From: Dillenia suffruticosa
Lineage: Eukaryota; Streptophyta; Magnoliopsida; Dilleniales; Dilleniaceae
Assembly (NCBI GenBank): GCA_033439265.1
Contig: JAVTVX010000013.1
Location: forward strand, 17,154,500-17,218,499
Direction of reading: 5' to 3'
DNA: 64,000 nt
How positions within the stretch are numbered: position 1 is the first letter of the stretch; every line of letters begins with the position of its first letter. Both the position numbers and the translations under genes were made by a program. The notes below the pieces were generated by a model that worked only from the letters and a program-made list of their open reading frames with translations, was not told the origin of the DNA and searched no databases. Below are positions 34,176 to 45,800 of this stretch, in pieces.

Positions 34176-37070
34176 TAACCTTGTTATAACACAATTAAAA
34201 ATGTATATTTCTATGAAAAAGGAATGTAATATTCGTTGGCTTAAAACATGATTTACAAGCTAATGCAGTAACAAAAAGTTGAACAGAATAGTTCCTTTGA
34301 TATATTTTGAGCCTTCTAAGCTGACAAAAGACATGGATGCAAACATGGTGACTCAACAAATTCCCAAAAGATAAAGACATAACCAGGGGTGGAGGAAGGG
34401 AGGCAGGGGGAGCAACTGCCCTGCTTGAAATTTTATATAAAAAATAAAAATAAATGAAAAATTAATGTGTATCAATTCAAAAGCCTGGAAAAGGCCACTA
34501 AATGCCCTAGAAACTATCTTAATTGCTGCTAAAGGTATTAAAAATGCCACTGAAATCCTGTAGAGTATTAATTTGCTCCCCTTAAAAATTTGTTACCTCT
34601 TCCCCCCTTTTCATGCCTCCCTCCCGCATGTATATCTCTCTTCCTAATATGAATTTCTGGTTTCACTCTAGACATGACATTAAGTTTATACAATCTTTAT
34701 GTACATTAGTAACTTAAAAAACATTAGTCATGTTTGCCTATAGAAATTGCCAAAATATTGTACAACTGATATAATCATTATTAACTCTTACTACTATGTT
34801 AAATGATATAAGCAATCCAACTTTAGTAATAAGTCAATTAGTGTCGGAGAAGTGTTTTGGGAGTGGTTGAGGAATGCCTAGATTTTAAAATAATGCTAGT
34901 AGAGTAATCTTACAAGGACCAAATGAGTCAAAAACCAATCAACCAAATTCTACAAAGCAGTCCATATGAGGAAAAAGATCAGAATTTTTCAAATTTGAGT
35001 AATTTCAACTTGGTCAGAATACCTTTCAAATTAAGTAAGAAAATAAACGAATAAAACATGCTGAGGTGGTTTGCCATGCAAGATTTGGTCCATTGGCCTT
35101 TGATCTGTCAGCCATAATTCATGATAATCAGTTGGACACATCACGTGGCGTGCTCAGATGTCTTTGGTGAGTTTCCATGCTTTGTGCTTGAAACATTTTT
35201 CTGCTATAAAACCAATGCAGAGACCAATGATGAGCACAAGATTGATCCTTTTGCTTTATGACTGAAAGATGATGACAGTATTTTGATGTTATTGGTTTGT
35301 ATGTTAGAGATAGATGTTAAAAAGGAACTTTTGTTTTCTTTCTTTCTTTTTTTTTTTGGTGGGGCGGGGGATGATGAGTTGCTTGCCGAAAAATATATTA
35401 TGAGAGCTTTGGGATTCATTGCGATAGTCTGTGGTTGAATATTTTGGTTCATGATTCATCTGAGTAGGGCTATTGTGGGATGCTGATCTCTTTCGGCTTG
35501 CTTGGAATGAGGTGACCTGATTATTGGTTTATTTTGGGCCTACTAAGAGTATTGAGAGATGTGCTTGCATAATGGTCATAATACAACAAATTCAGCTGGA
35601 AAATGACCCCATTACTTATGCATCTATATGGTTTATGCTTTAGGGACCTCTATAATGTCAATGCTTTTTTGCCATTGAATTATTATTGTCTCAATGTTGC
35701 TCCAAACGTGATTGATTCAAAAATATACAAAAATGGTAGTGTAGAAACCGCTCTTCGATGGTATCAAGTGGCATTCTAAGAAATCTTATTGTTCTTATTA
35801 CTATAATTTGTTTACCATATTGAATACATTACTAAATACTTAATTGTGTGACTTCACTAATAATTCTTGCACATACTTTTCATGATATAAATGTTGCTTA
35901 TGTTTGGTTTCCTATTATATTTTTTAGACATGCCTCGAATATAAGGTAGGTATGAAAAAGTATCAATTCACAACATGGTTCGATCCACACACAAAAATTA
36001 TATTTGTAGAGAGATCACCTTATGAGAAAAAGTTCTTATGTACTATGTTCTGCAACTTTATGCCCAGAAATACATAGGAATCTATGCTAAAGAAAAACCC
36101 CCGTGAAAACCAACATAATTTTAAGCTTTCATCATAATTCAAGATGACCAACCATGTGACATGGTACTTCTAGTAGATAAAGATCAAAAATGCATATCCA
36201 ATTTGTGCTCGAAATATACCAATAACAGGTATGCACTCAACTAGGCAGACTTTCTGGAATCACACTCCGTTGTTTCCACCTATCAAATAAATTAATGGTG
36301 ATAACCCTATTTTCATATTTCCTTTCATTTTTGGCAATATATGGTAACATTAGGGCAATAAAGGAGTCGTTTTTTCCTTTTTATGTAAATCCTTAACTGT
36401 TGTTGGATGGCAGTCTAAACTCCTTGCCCCTTTGGTGCAGTATACTCTCTAAACAAGTCCATAGTCAGAAAGGGGAATTCATCAGTTGAAGTGGGGGGAA
36501 GGTACAAACTGCTGAAAATGAACTACTTTGTATCATACAAAGGCCGTGATATAATTGGCAATAACATGCTGAATTCTAATTTTTGTGTTTCTTTCTCAGT
36601 GATACTGGCGCATTGGATATCTCAGCACTTGCACATAATCACTAATTTTTTTCCCCTTTTTAGTAATGTGATGCTAAATTAATTAGTCTTAGAACCACAA
36701 GCTCTGGGGAAAAAAGGAAAACTCCATTTTTTTTTCAGTCCTGTTCTTTGATTCCTTATTGCCATTGTCATAGCAGCCAATCTAATTATGCTAACCATTC
36801 GAAGCGAAATATTAATTTTTATAGGTTGGGGTACAATTTGTAAGGGCAATGATTTGAATTCTGGTTGAGGATACATACTGAATTAAATATGATAACATTA
36901 GTCTGTTACTTTCAGCCAGATTCGCTCACCACTGTGTGGCTTTGACTCGTAGTCCTGTCTTTTTAATTACTCATGAAGTTGTCTTTGGTTAGAGAAAGTT
37001 CAGACTTCTTTTCATGAGTGGTGGCATTCTAGCTTGTAAATGTCATGAATTCGGTACCAACACTGAGTTG
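34176..37070. other. Intergenic DNA between convergent genes
   Basis: A candidate short repeat lies at 34384-34640 (listed separately). From 34641 to 37070 I see only AT-rich DNA, polypyrimidine runs near 35340 and short meaningless frames. No gene recognised. Confidence 0.5.
34384..34640. repeat. Candidate degenerate MITE with purine-rich ends
   Basis: The left part reads AGGGGTGGAGGAAGGGAGGC and the right part, reverse complemented, GCGGGAGGGAGGCATGAAAA, around an AT-rich middle. GGGAGGC is shared as an inverted repeat. Similar G-rich-ended repeats with AAATTTT cores are common in plants. Ends and target duplication could not be defined. Confidence 0.3.
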
Positions 37071-37076
37071 GCGTAG

Positions 37077-37322
37077 TTGGCTTAGTTGGTCCGGTGGTTG
37101 GACATTAGTATCCCTTTGGTAAGGTTTTGGGTTCAAGTCTTGTGTATGTCAAACATAGGTTTTTGGAGAGCTTTGACCCTTAAGAGCCTAAATCAACTTG
37201 AACTGGATTTAATCAGGTCTAATATGGTTATTGTGTATGCCAAACATAGGCTTTTGGAGAGCTTTGTCCTTTAAAAGCCAAAATCAACTTGAACCGAATT
37301 TAGTCAGGTCTAACGTAATTAT
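37077..37322 (+). mobile_element. tRNA-headed SINE with tandemly duplicated body
   Basis: An A-box-like GGCTTAGTTGGTCCGGTGG and a B-box-like GGGTTCAAGTCTTG form a tRNA-like head (37077-37140). It is followed by two adjacent copies of a 91-bp unit, 37141-37231 and 37232-37322. Both start TGTGTATG(T/C)CAAACATAGG and end in TCAGGTCTAA plus about ten bases. The copies differ at roughly a dozen positions. No A-tail or target duplication was identified. Confidence 0.65.
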
Positions 37323-37734
37323 TGGATATTGACAGTTTATACAACAAAAAGTCATAAATTCAATTTGAAATTTGCATGGTCTTTCATGATTGAAATGTTT
37401 GATATTTATTGCTTGACATGTGTTTCATGCTATGCTTTATAAAAGAAATAGACCATTTGTTTTGTTTTTCTAATATTGATAAGTCCCATTTTATTTTCTA
37501 AACTTAAAAATCCTCATCACCGGTGGATTGAGACATCTGAATTTCAGTTCTCAAATTGAATTTGCAAAGTGGGAGAAGTTTGATTTTGTTGTAAGAGGAA
37601 TGGATTATTCTTCAATTATCAATTTACTTTGTTAACTTGGTGTTACCACGAGATTCCATTTTTGATGTTATCACCTCAGGTTTAGTTTTTTTTTTTCATT
37701 ATTCTTTTTTTCTTTTTAATTTTTTGGTGGTTTT

Positions 37735-37922
37735 TTTTTTTGTACCATGGTTAGGTCATCAGTCCAATATCCGGGGTTTTGTTCCGACTAATCTGAATCG
37801 ATCGCGCGCCCAATTGAAGGGGTAGGTCTCTCAGTGTTAATTTTTTCGTTCTCATGGGGGATCAAACTCTCAATTATAGTTAAGGGGTGTCAGTTCCTAA
37901 ACTAACTTAACCTTAAAGATGG
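37735..37922 (-). mobile_element. SINE, family B copy (minus strand) with 15-bp target duplication
   Basis: Reverse complemented, it has CTTCAATTGGGCGCGCGATC, then TTCAGATTAGTCGG, then CCCCGGATATTGG and CCATGGTAC before an A-run, matching 38690-38879. A perfect 15-bp direct repeat TTTTTTGGTGGTTTT flanks it (37720-37734, 37923-37937). The opposite-facing relative is only about 0.8 kb away. Confidence 0.85.
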
Positions 37923-38054
37923 TTTTTTGGTGGTTTTCAATGTGTCATCTTTTGTATGGCTTTGTGCCCATCTAGTCTAGCATCCTGCTTGGCCCAATTT
38001 GGTTCATATGCAATGTACTTTGATTAACATCGGGAGTAACATCGGGAGTCTAGA

Positions 38055-38953
38055 ACTAAGGGTAAGTTTGGTTCGGAAGGGGAAGGAGAGAGGAAGGGGA
38101 GATTTACTTTACTTGATGGAAGTAAATATATTTCCTTCATTTTTTTTTTAGTAGGGATGGAAGCGAAAAGAGATTAATAGTATTTTTATTTTTTTGGTTG
38201 GAATGAAATGTGAAAGGAAATATCACCTTATTTACTATTATCTCCTTGTAAAATAATATTTTAAATATTTTTTATCACATAATTTTTTTTTATTTTTTTA
38301 TTTTTTTATTTAAAATATTTTTCTAAAATAGTTACTTAATATATTTTTCTTATTTTTTTATAAATTATTTTCATTATTAGTTATATTAAATAAAATTAGA
38401 ATATTAATGTAAAAAATAGTAAAAAAAAAGTAAAATTAGAAAAAATAATGTCCAATAAAATTGATAAAATAAAATAAATTTTATTAATTTATATTAAATA
38501 AAATTGAAATAAAAAATAATGGGTAATTTCATAATTATGAAAGAACAAGAACAAAGTTGTCCAAAAATTTCATTTCCTTCCGTTTACATTCACTTTGGGA
38601 CCAAAATGATTTCTTAATTGGGATTATATTTCACATTTCCTTCCCCTTCGTATTTTCTTCCTTATCAAATGATTGAAAAAGGTCATCTTAGGGTTGATTC
38701 GGGAACTGATGTCTCTTAACCATGGTCGGGAGTTCGATCTTCTATGGGAACGGAAAAATCAGCGTTGGGAGACCTATCTTCTCAATTGGACCCTACAATT
38801 GGTCGACTCAGATTAATTGGGACGAAATCTCGGATATTGGGTTGGTGGTTTAGTCATGGTACAAAAAAAAAAAAACAAGAGGCCATTTTCCTCTTACCTT
38901 TACTTTCTCTTCCCTTTTCCTTCTGCTTTTCACCCTAACCAAACTAACCCTAA
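38055..38953. mobile_element. MITE-like inverted-repeat element with a SINE inserted in its right end
   Basis: The left end AAGGGTAAGTTTGGTTCGG and the reverse-complemented right end TTAGGGTTAGTTTGGTTAGG are inverted repeats followed on both sides by purine-rich GGAAGGGGAAGG-like sequence. The middle is AT-rich and non-coding. The SINE at 38690-38879 interrupts the right part, so it is younger. Superfamily undetermined (hAT-like possible); target duplication not clear. Confidence 0.55.
38690..38879 (+). mobile_element. SINE, family B copy (plus strand)
   Basis: A B-box-like GGGAGTTCGATCTTC, then GAGACCTATCTTCTCAATTG, CGACTCAGATTAATTGGGAC, CTCGGATATTGG and CATGGTAC plus an A-run. The flanks AGGTCATCTT (38680-38689) and AGGCCATTTT (38880-38889) agree at 8 of 10 bases, suggesting a decayed target duplication. 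Nested inside the MITE-like element. Confidence 0.75.
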
Positions 38954-39806
38954 ATGTGCTTGATTGTTTCTGAATCTGAGATGCTAATGTGTTAAGCGAG
39001 AGAAGCAAAACATGCGATGACAATACAATATGGCGGGAGGGTCAAGGTATCATAACCAACTAGTTCCTTTGAATGGAGGCCAATGCCTCGGTCCCAGGGG
39101 AGGGCTCTTCACTACTCTGTTTCTATGTCAATGCTTAATTTTGCAAATTTTGCCCATTTTGTCGATGGATAACGGTCAAGACTCTTATTTTAGGTCCATT
39201 TTGAGCCTTTCTGTAGGCATCGTGTGATGGATATGCATCATGTCAATATAGGGCTAACCATTATTTTTTTTGTTACACAGCGATTTGAACCTTGAATCTC
39301 AAGATTTGGAGAAAAAAATTATGACTACCAGACCGTGCCTTAAAGATATAGAACTAACTATTATGCTAATGGCTTTAGTAGGATTTTGACCACCAAAATG
39401 AGCTCCAAGTGTTTTTTTTTTTTTTTTTTGGGTACTGGGAAAGGAGAGCTCCAAGTGTTTTTGTGAGTTTCATCAGTCACCTCGAAACGTGGATTAGATT
39501 ATTGTGAACGCTGTGATTTCTTGTGGAGAAAGGCCTCCTTGCATGACAAACATATTGCAAATGGCTCTGCGAAAAGTTATTGCGACAAGTATTGAGCAAG
39601 TGAATGCGGTTACAAAAAGAACGAGAATTAACAAACGGCACGACTGAGTACTCCTAACGCGGTAAAAATCTAAAATAAAAGGTGAATCACATTAACTAGT
39701 TTTAAGATTCTCGCCTGCTTGGTCATTTGACTTGTGCCAGACAGCATCCCCCCCGAGGGAGAGATTGATAATAATACACGAATCAAAAGATCCTAGGTGT
39801 CAGTTT
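38954..39806. other. 3' flank of the mannosyltransferase gene
   Basis: Apart from the SINE at 39265-39353 and a 20-base T run at about 39412-39431 I see nothing. The first part read on the minus strand beyond 39806 should be the 3' UTR. Confidence 0.5.
39265..39353 (-). mobile_element. SINE, family C copy (minus strand)
   Basis: Reverse complemented: an A-box-like GGTCTGGTAGTCATAAT, a B-box-like AGGTTCAAATCG, then GTGTAAC and an A-tail. CTAACCATTAT (39254-39264) and CTAACTATTAT (39354-39364) flank it with one mismatch. Confidence 0.75.
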
Positions 39807-42800
39807 TCATGTCAAAGCGTACACGACAACTGATGCTTGAAGATCCCTGTCCACTTTGAAGTGAGCGTGGAAAAACCTCTTAACCTGCCAATGAAAATCC
39901 ACATCCGGTTAATGAAGAAGCTGCCCATAATAAAGTAGATATAAAATCAAACAAACAACGAAAGACCCGGATAACACCACACCTCTTTGAAAGATCGAGA
40001 TATTAGAAATTCCTTCAGATGGGTTTCTTCCGACTCGAATAAAACAACGTGACTTGGAATGGACCAAGATTTCTCCATTTCGAATGCAAAACCAACTGGA
40101 TCCGCCAAGAATCGGTCAGACTCATCTGGGACACCTTTCTCTTCGCTTTAAACATAAAAGAACCAAAAGCAATGTCAATGAATGCATTGCAAAATAAGTA
40201 GTTTCTCAACTTAAAGCTGTTTATTACACGAATAAGTTAGTTCTAACCTTGGAGTGCAGTCTAAGAAACGCATGGGGAGGTTCCGATGAAGAACAGAATA
40301 ATAAGGTGTTGCGTGGCACGGCATAAGGAAAAGGATGCTTTTCACTTTATCATCATCAGCCTCCTTGGCTAGATAGTTCATCACATCTTCACTTCCTCTC
40401 TGCACAACAGCAGGTATGAATCAACCACAGTACAAGTGTAGGTTCTTTTCAACCCTATATCCTTCAAGCAAGTGACATCATAAGATATTAAGCAATTGCC
40501 AGCAACGTTGAAGAAGAATAAATTGAAAGTAGATTTCTGAGCGCCTATGACCATGAATGAACTTTCTTGCATTTGATAACCAGGAAGGATTCTACCATAT
40601 TAAGCAAATGAGGAAAGAAAAAAAGGGGCATGAGAAGATACCTGATGACACAGACTCATATACAATGTCATGGGAAGATTTGTAGCAAGAAGGAAAATGA
40701 CTGCTGACCACAACTTGAATTTGGATGTTGCCCAAAATTTTGAAGACCGTCTCCCACTGCCATCTGATATGTTAGATGACCCAAGAGCAGCTAACGAGTA
40801 GCCAGAGAACAGCAGAGCAATTGGCAGTACCGGCAGCACAAACCTGCAGCTCAAGTCTAATTAAATCACGACCATCACCATGCATAGGAAGCATAGAAAA
40901 GCAAGGTACATTTACAATAATAAAATTCACCTTACAAAGGCTACCTGAATTCTTTGTGTCCTAGCACGCTATAAAGTCCTAAAACCCATCCAATTAGAGC
41001 TGCAGGCTTCCACTGCTTAGACATAATCATGCCAGATATGCAAAATGGAAGAAAGCTGAAGAGCATAACCACAAATCCCTGACTCATATACCAGTGCCAT
41101 GGATGAGTTCCATAGTAGTCTCCACCAGAGGAAAGAAAATTGAACTTCAGAAAATTGAAGGGCACAAAGATCCATGATCCATACATCAGACGATCCAATA
41201 AAGAAGTCAAGGCAAGCACCAAAACCCTGAAACCATAAGTCTAAACCATTAAAGGACTATGACATGGCAATCAATAAAAGTAGTCTTTGGTAATAATAAT
41301 GAAGTGGATTTTCCATTTAGAAGTGCAATAAAAGAACAACAAGATCAATTTAAACCATCAGTCCCATAGTAACTTTCAAGTATTTTACACTCCTCTATGG
41401 TTAACCTCTTCCAAATTAACTTAGATTTGCAGTGCAAGCTCAACATGACATGTAGAGTACTGAATAATAGCTTTTTCAGCAGAAAAACGGCTGAAAAGAC
41501 CCAACTCTCATAAGATAAATACTTATCATATACCAAACGCAAGGAAAGCCAATGCATATGCGACTTGAATAGACAATATCCCACAAAATCCAAGTCCCCA
41601 AGCATGGAAAAATAATAGTCAACTAATAGTTAACCAATCCCAGAGCCTAAGGTCATATCTTTATGAACACAAGCCCTCACTTTTAAAAATGTTCTTGGGT
41701 CAATATCCTTCTTCGCTTAGCTTCCACACGAAGAAAGACACCTTTGGAGGATTCATAGACATCCAAACAGAATTCCACAGGAACAAAATCCTCCTCTACT
41801 TGTCAATTCTCTTACATATAGAGGCAAGAGATCCCAGATTGAAATCCTTCCATCTCATCTCTTCCCCCATACCTCATGCCCATTCACCTCATAAAAAAAC
41901 CCCAAAAGAAGAGACAAAAGCCTCAACTTCCTGATCATTCACATGCCAACAGTGATCCACGTCCTATTGTCTAGTGCTGTAGGTAAAAAGATACATAGGA
42001 GCTCACAACCACTCCAATTCTCTAGAAATATTGAAAACTCTCTGAAAAGTTTTTAGAACTAGAAGTGATACAATGGCCCACATCAAAAGGAAACCAATAA
42101 ATAACAGCCACATTGGAAACAATTCCACGGGAGAAGCTGTCCAGACTACACAGCCATATGTATTTATGCATTATGCTGGACTCCACCAATCCAACTTCAG
42201 AAGCAATACGAAGAAAGAAAGAATAAGGTTATCAGCCAGCTCCAAGTTCCTGAAACAAGAGAGCTTTGTTTCCCAACACAACTCTCAGTCTTTTAAGGTT
42301 TAGTTCAGTTGGAATCCTTCATTTTATTTTCCAACCAAACAACGAACCTTAAAAAGCCATCAACCTCCAAACATTCAACGCTGGGAACAGAACTCTCCTT
42401 CCTTGATCAAAATCACCTAAGTTAAAATCCTTCTGCTACAACTATTCTCCCTTCTTTAATTGATATCAATTCATAAACACCCAAAACCAGGAGTTTAAAG
42501 CCTCCAGCTTCCAGTTATTCACATGCCTAACCAAGTCCACATCCCACTATCTGTTTTACTTGCAAAATTAGAAATAGGAGGAAGTCACAGCTGCTGTTAC
42601 CTATAGGGATATTGAAAACTTCTTAAATGGCCTCTTAAAGGGACTGAACCAAACCAAGAAAAACCATTTAACTATATTCTTCTCCACCTAGCCAACTACT
42701 TCTCACATCTCCCCACCATCTCGTTCAAACACCGAAAGCACCATTTTTGTTTTCAACCTCAGGCATTAAAGAAAGCAAAATACCCATACTACACACCCAA

Positions 42801-45800
42801 TATCATGGCAGCTAAAACTTCAGTTGGCTAAAACTTCAGCATTTACATTGCCCCCAAACAGGATCAAGTCACTTTCTGCTAAATTCACATTGAACCCATA
42901 AAGAGGCCAAACACAAGGATGCAATGATTCACCTGCATTCTAGAAAAGATGAGAACATACTTTGAAACAAGAGACAGGAAATCCTATGAGTACATTCTTT
43001 GAAACAACAGACAGGAAAACCATAGGCACCTTAGTCTACCACCTAGTGATCTATCGATAAAAATGGAGAAAGCCAATCTAGTCTTGAATTTCAAATCAAT
43101 TCTCACCAAGCTCCAAAACCAAACTGATACAAGATATGTAAAAGAGACCTCGAAAGGCATAATCATAAGCTTTCTCCCCAAATCTAGTTGCAGGGAAACC
43201 ATTTCTCTGACTCTCAATCACATTCTTCTTAAGCAATCAATATTGCAGTAAGGATCTGACACCCTGCACCAAAGGATGCAGAAAAACTTCCTCCTACTCT
43301 TTGAATCACCAAATTCAATCTTCTAGTGAACAGCTTTAATAAGCTTATATAGTCTCCTCGCTGAATCACTAAGCTGAAATTCATTCATACCATCCATTCC
43401 TGCCTTCTCCAGGACAAGCACTAAAAGAGAACTATTAAGGCTAGACTCGAACACTGTGCATCACAAGAATCATGAAACACATTAAAAATGTCATCTCTCA
43501 CCACTTCCCAGTTTGCCTTGATGAAAGCAAAGGTAAAGCCATCTCGCTCCACCAATTTATCCTCATTGCAATCAATTAGTGCAACAACCAGTTCTTTCTC
43601 AAGAATGGCACTTAAACCAATTATTATACACTCTCAAATCACATCAAGCTCCATGCCATCCAACTTATGTATCCACTCCTCTTGCTTAGGGAAGAGATTC
43701 TCATAAAAGCCAATTGCCTCAATTACTACCTCCCTCCTTTACCACTTCCTCTCCAGCTTCAACATAACCAATTGTGTCCTCAAGCTGATCATTCCGGCAT
43801 AAAAAGTCCTTTTTTCCTTCATAAGTCACGACAGCTGAGTGTTCTGCAGCCAAGAATTTCTTTGATATAACAATCTTCTGGAGTTCCTTTTTATGCCTGA
43901 CTAAGATTGTGCTCTCATCTCTCCAATAGTTTCTCATGCTCAAGTCTAACCAAATGGAACCATATCATCCTCCTTCTGAAGATAAGGACAAAAAGGAAAC
44001 CACTTCAATGTGAAATTAAGAAAAAACTACCATGCCCTCCCACCTTAAAATCGTTTAACCCAGAGTTCACTGAACCCTAATCATCCTCCTTAAACCACAT
44101 TCTCTCTGATGAAAAAGGGAAGGTTCCCTACAAATGCAAAACATCCAAGATTACATATGATGACCCAAAGTAGGTTGAGATTTGTTTCCATCACCATTTA
44201 TAATCCAGTTAAGGCTTTAGCATCAACATGGTGCAAATTTTTCCCCCTTTCCAGCACAAACCCCCCAAGGTATATTTATTCCAAGATTTCTTCATTTACT
44301 CATCCTGCTTTGCATTTCCATGCATATCCTACTAGGATGGAAATGCATCATTTCATTTGATCTTTCCCAAGACCTTTTGTTCCTTGTAAACCCACCCCAA
44401 CTTACTAGTTTAAAATTTTAGAGTCATATTTCTCCTAGTTGCCACCAGTCAAGCATTGAAGATCAAAGTTTTTTTCTTTTAACATGTGGATCATGCCTAG
44501 AGACATTTCAACACTCTTCTGTTTCAGAACTTCATTACTTGGCTAAGTTATTTACAACACCTTGGCAAAGGAAGATTATAGAACAATTGAAAAAGCGTGG
44601 AGAACAATAGATATAGACTGCTATAACAATAAGTTTAAAGCATATGAGTTTATTTAATTTGGAGACGAGAAACAAGGTAAGTTGTGTTGATCCATACCCA
44701 ATGGGGATGACCTCAAGGAAAATGAATCTCAACTTATGGCCGGTCGCAAACAGCTCAAGCAAGCCAACATACAACCATATGATTGCACTAGTTGGTCGAA
44801 TAGCACAGGCCAATGCTGCTATAGCCAAACCCCACCTCCTTGACGGTAAGGGAACTTCATTAGATGAATTCCTCATACATGGCCAATAGTACAGACTCAC
44901 GAGGGTGAGAACAGTCTCCAAACTATTTGACAATGTTCGAGTGATTGCGAAAAACATAAACCAGTTTGTCAACTGAGAAAAGAGCTGCAATTGAATTAAG
45001 TACAGCATTATGACCAACACGATAAAAGTAATTAACAGAAAGAATAGGAAGAAAACTCCATTCAAGCAATTCAGAACCTATGACAAAAGGATACCACCCA
45101 CTGTGCAACATGATAGCCAAATAGCACATCAGAGTATTTGTAACTGTAGAAATCACCGATAGCAGCAAAAATAGACTGCAGAAGTCTGGGAGTCCTCATC
45201 TGTATATCATTAAATAAACATTATATTTAGTGTCATTCACAGAACAGCTAGCACAATTATTAGGTCCATGCACCCAAAAATTCAAATTACAAATGACTGG
45301 TGAAAAAAGTTAAATTGGAAATCCAACAAAACTATACAACCAACCTAATCAAAGAACTTGCTTTCCTCTTCTTATAATTTCACATGAGGATCAGCAGGAA
45401 GTATGCATTAGCACCAAGAACAAACAAAACAATGGTCCAAAAGAAAATAACAAAGTAAAACTGTACAACCAATCTAATCAAAGAACTTGCTTTCTTCTTC
45501 TTATAATTTCACATGAGGATCAGCAGGAAGTATGCATTAGCACCAAGAACAAACAAAACAATGGTGCAAAAGAAAATAACAAAGTGAACTGCCAAAACAA
45601 AACTCAACATCCTCAAGCTTCCCAAATGCTACAAGCATTGGCCAATCTAAGATGGCATAATCCACAGCATGACATAATTTAAGGAAACTTGGTGTCATAC
45701 AACACCAAATTTCCACATGGCAAACGAGTGGAAACATGCTACATAGAAATTCAATAAGAACCAACCAAGTACAACTCGAGAAGTTTTGAATACTAAACAC

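Noticed and set aside
45328-45585. Adjacent direct repeats considered as a CRISPR-like array
   Set aside because: There are only two head-to-tail copies with no spacers, in a plant intron; it is a simple tandem duplication.
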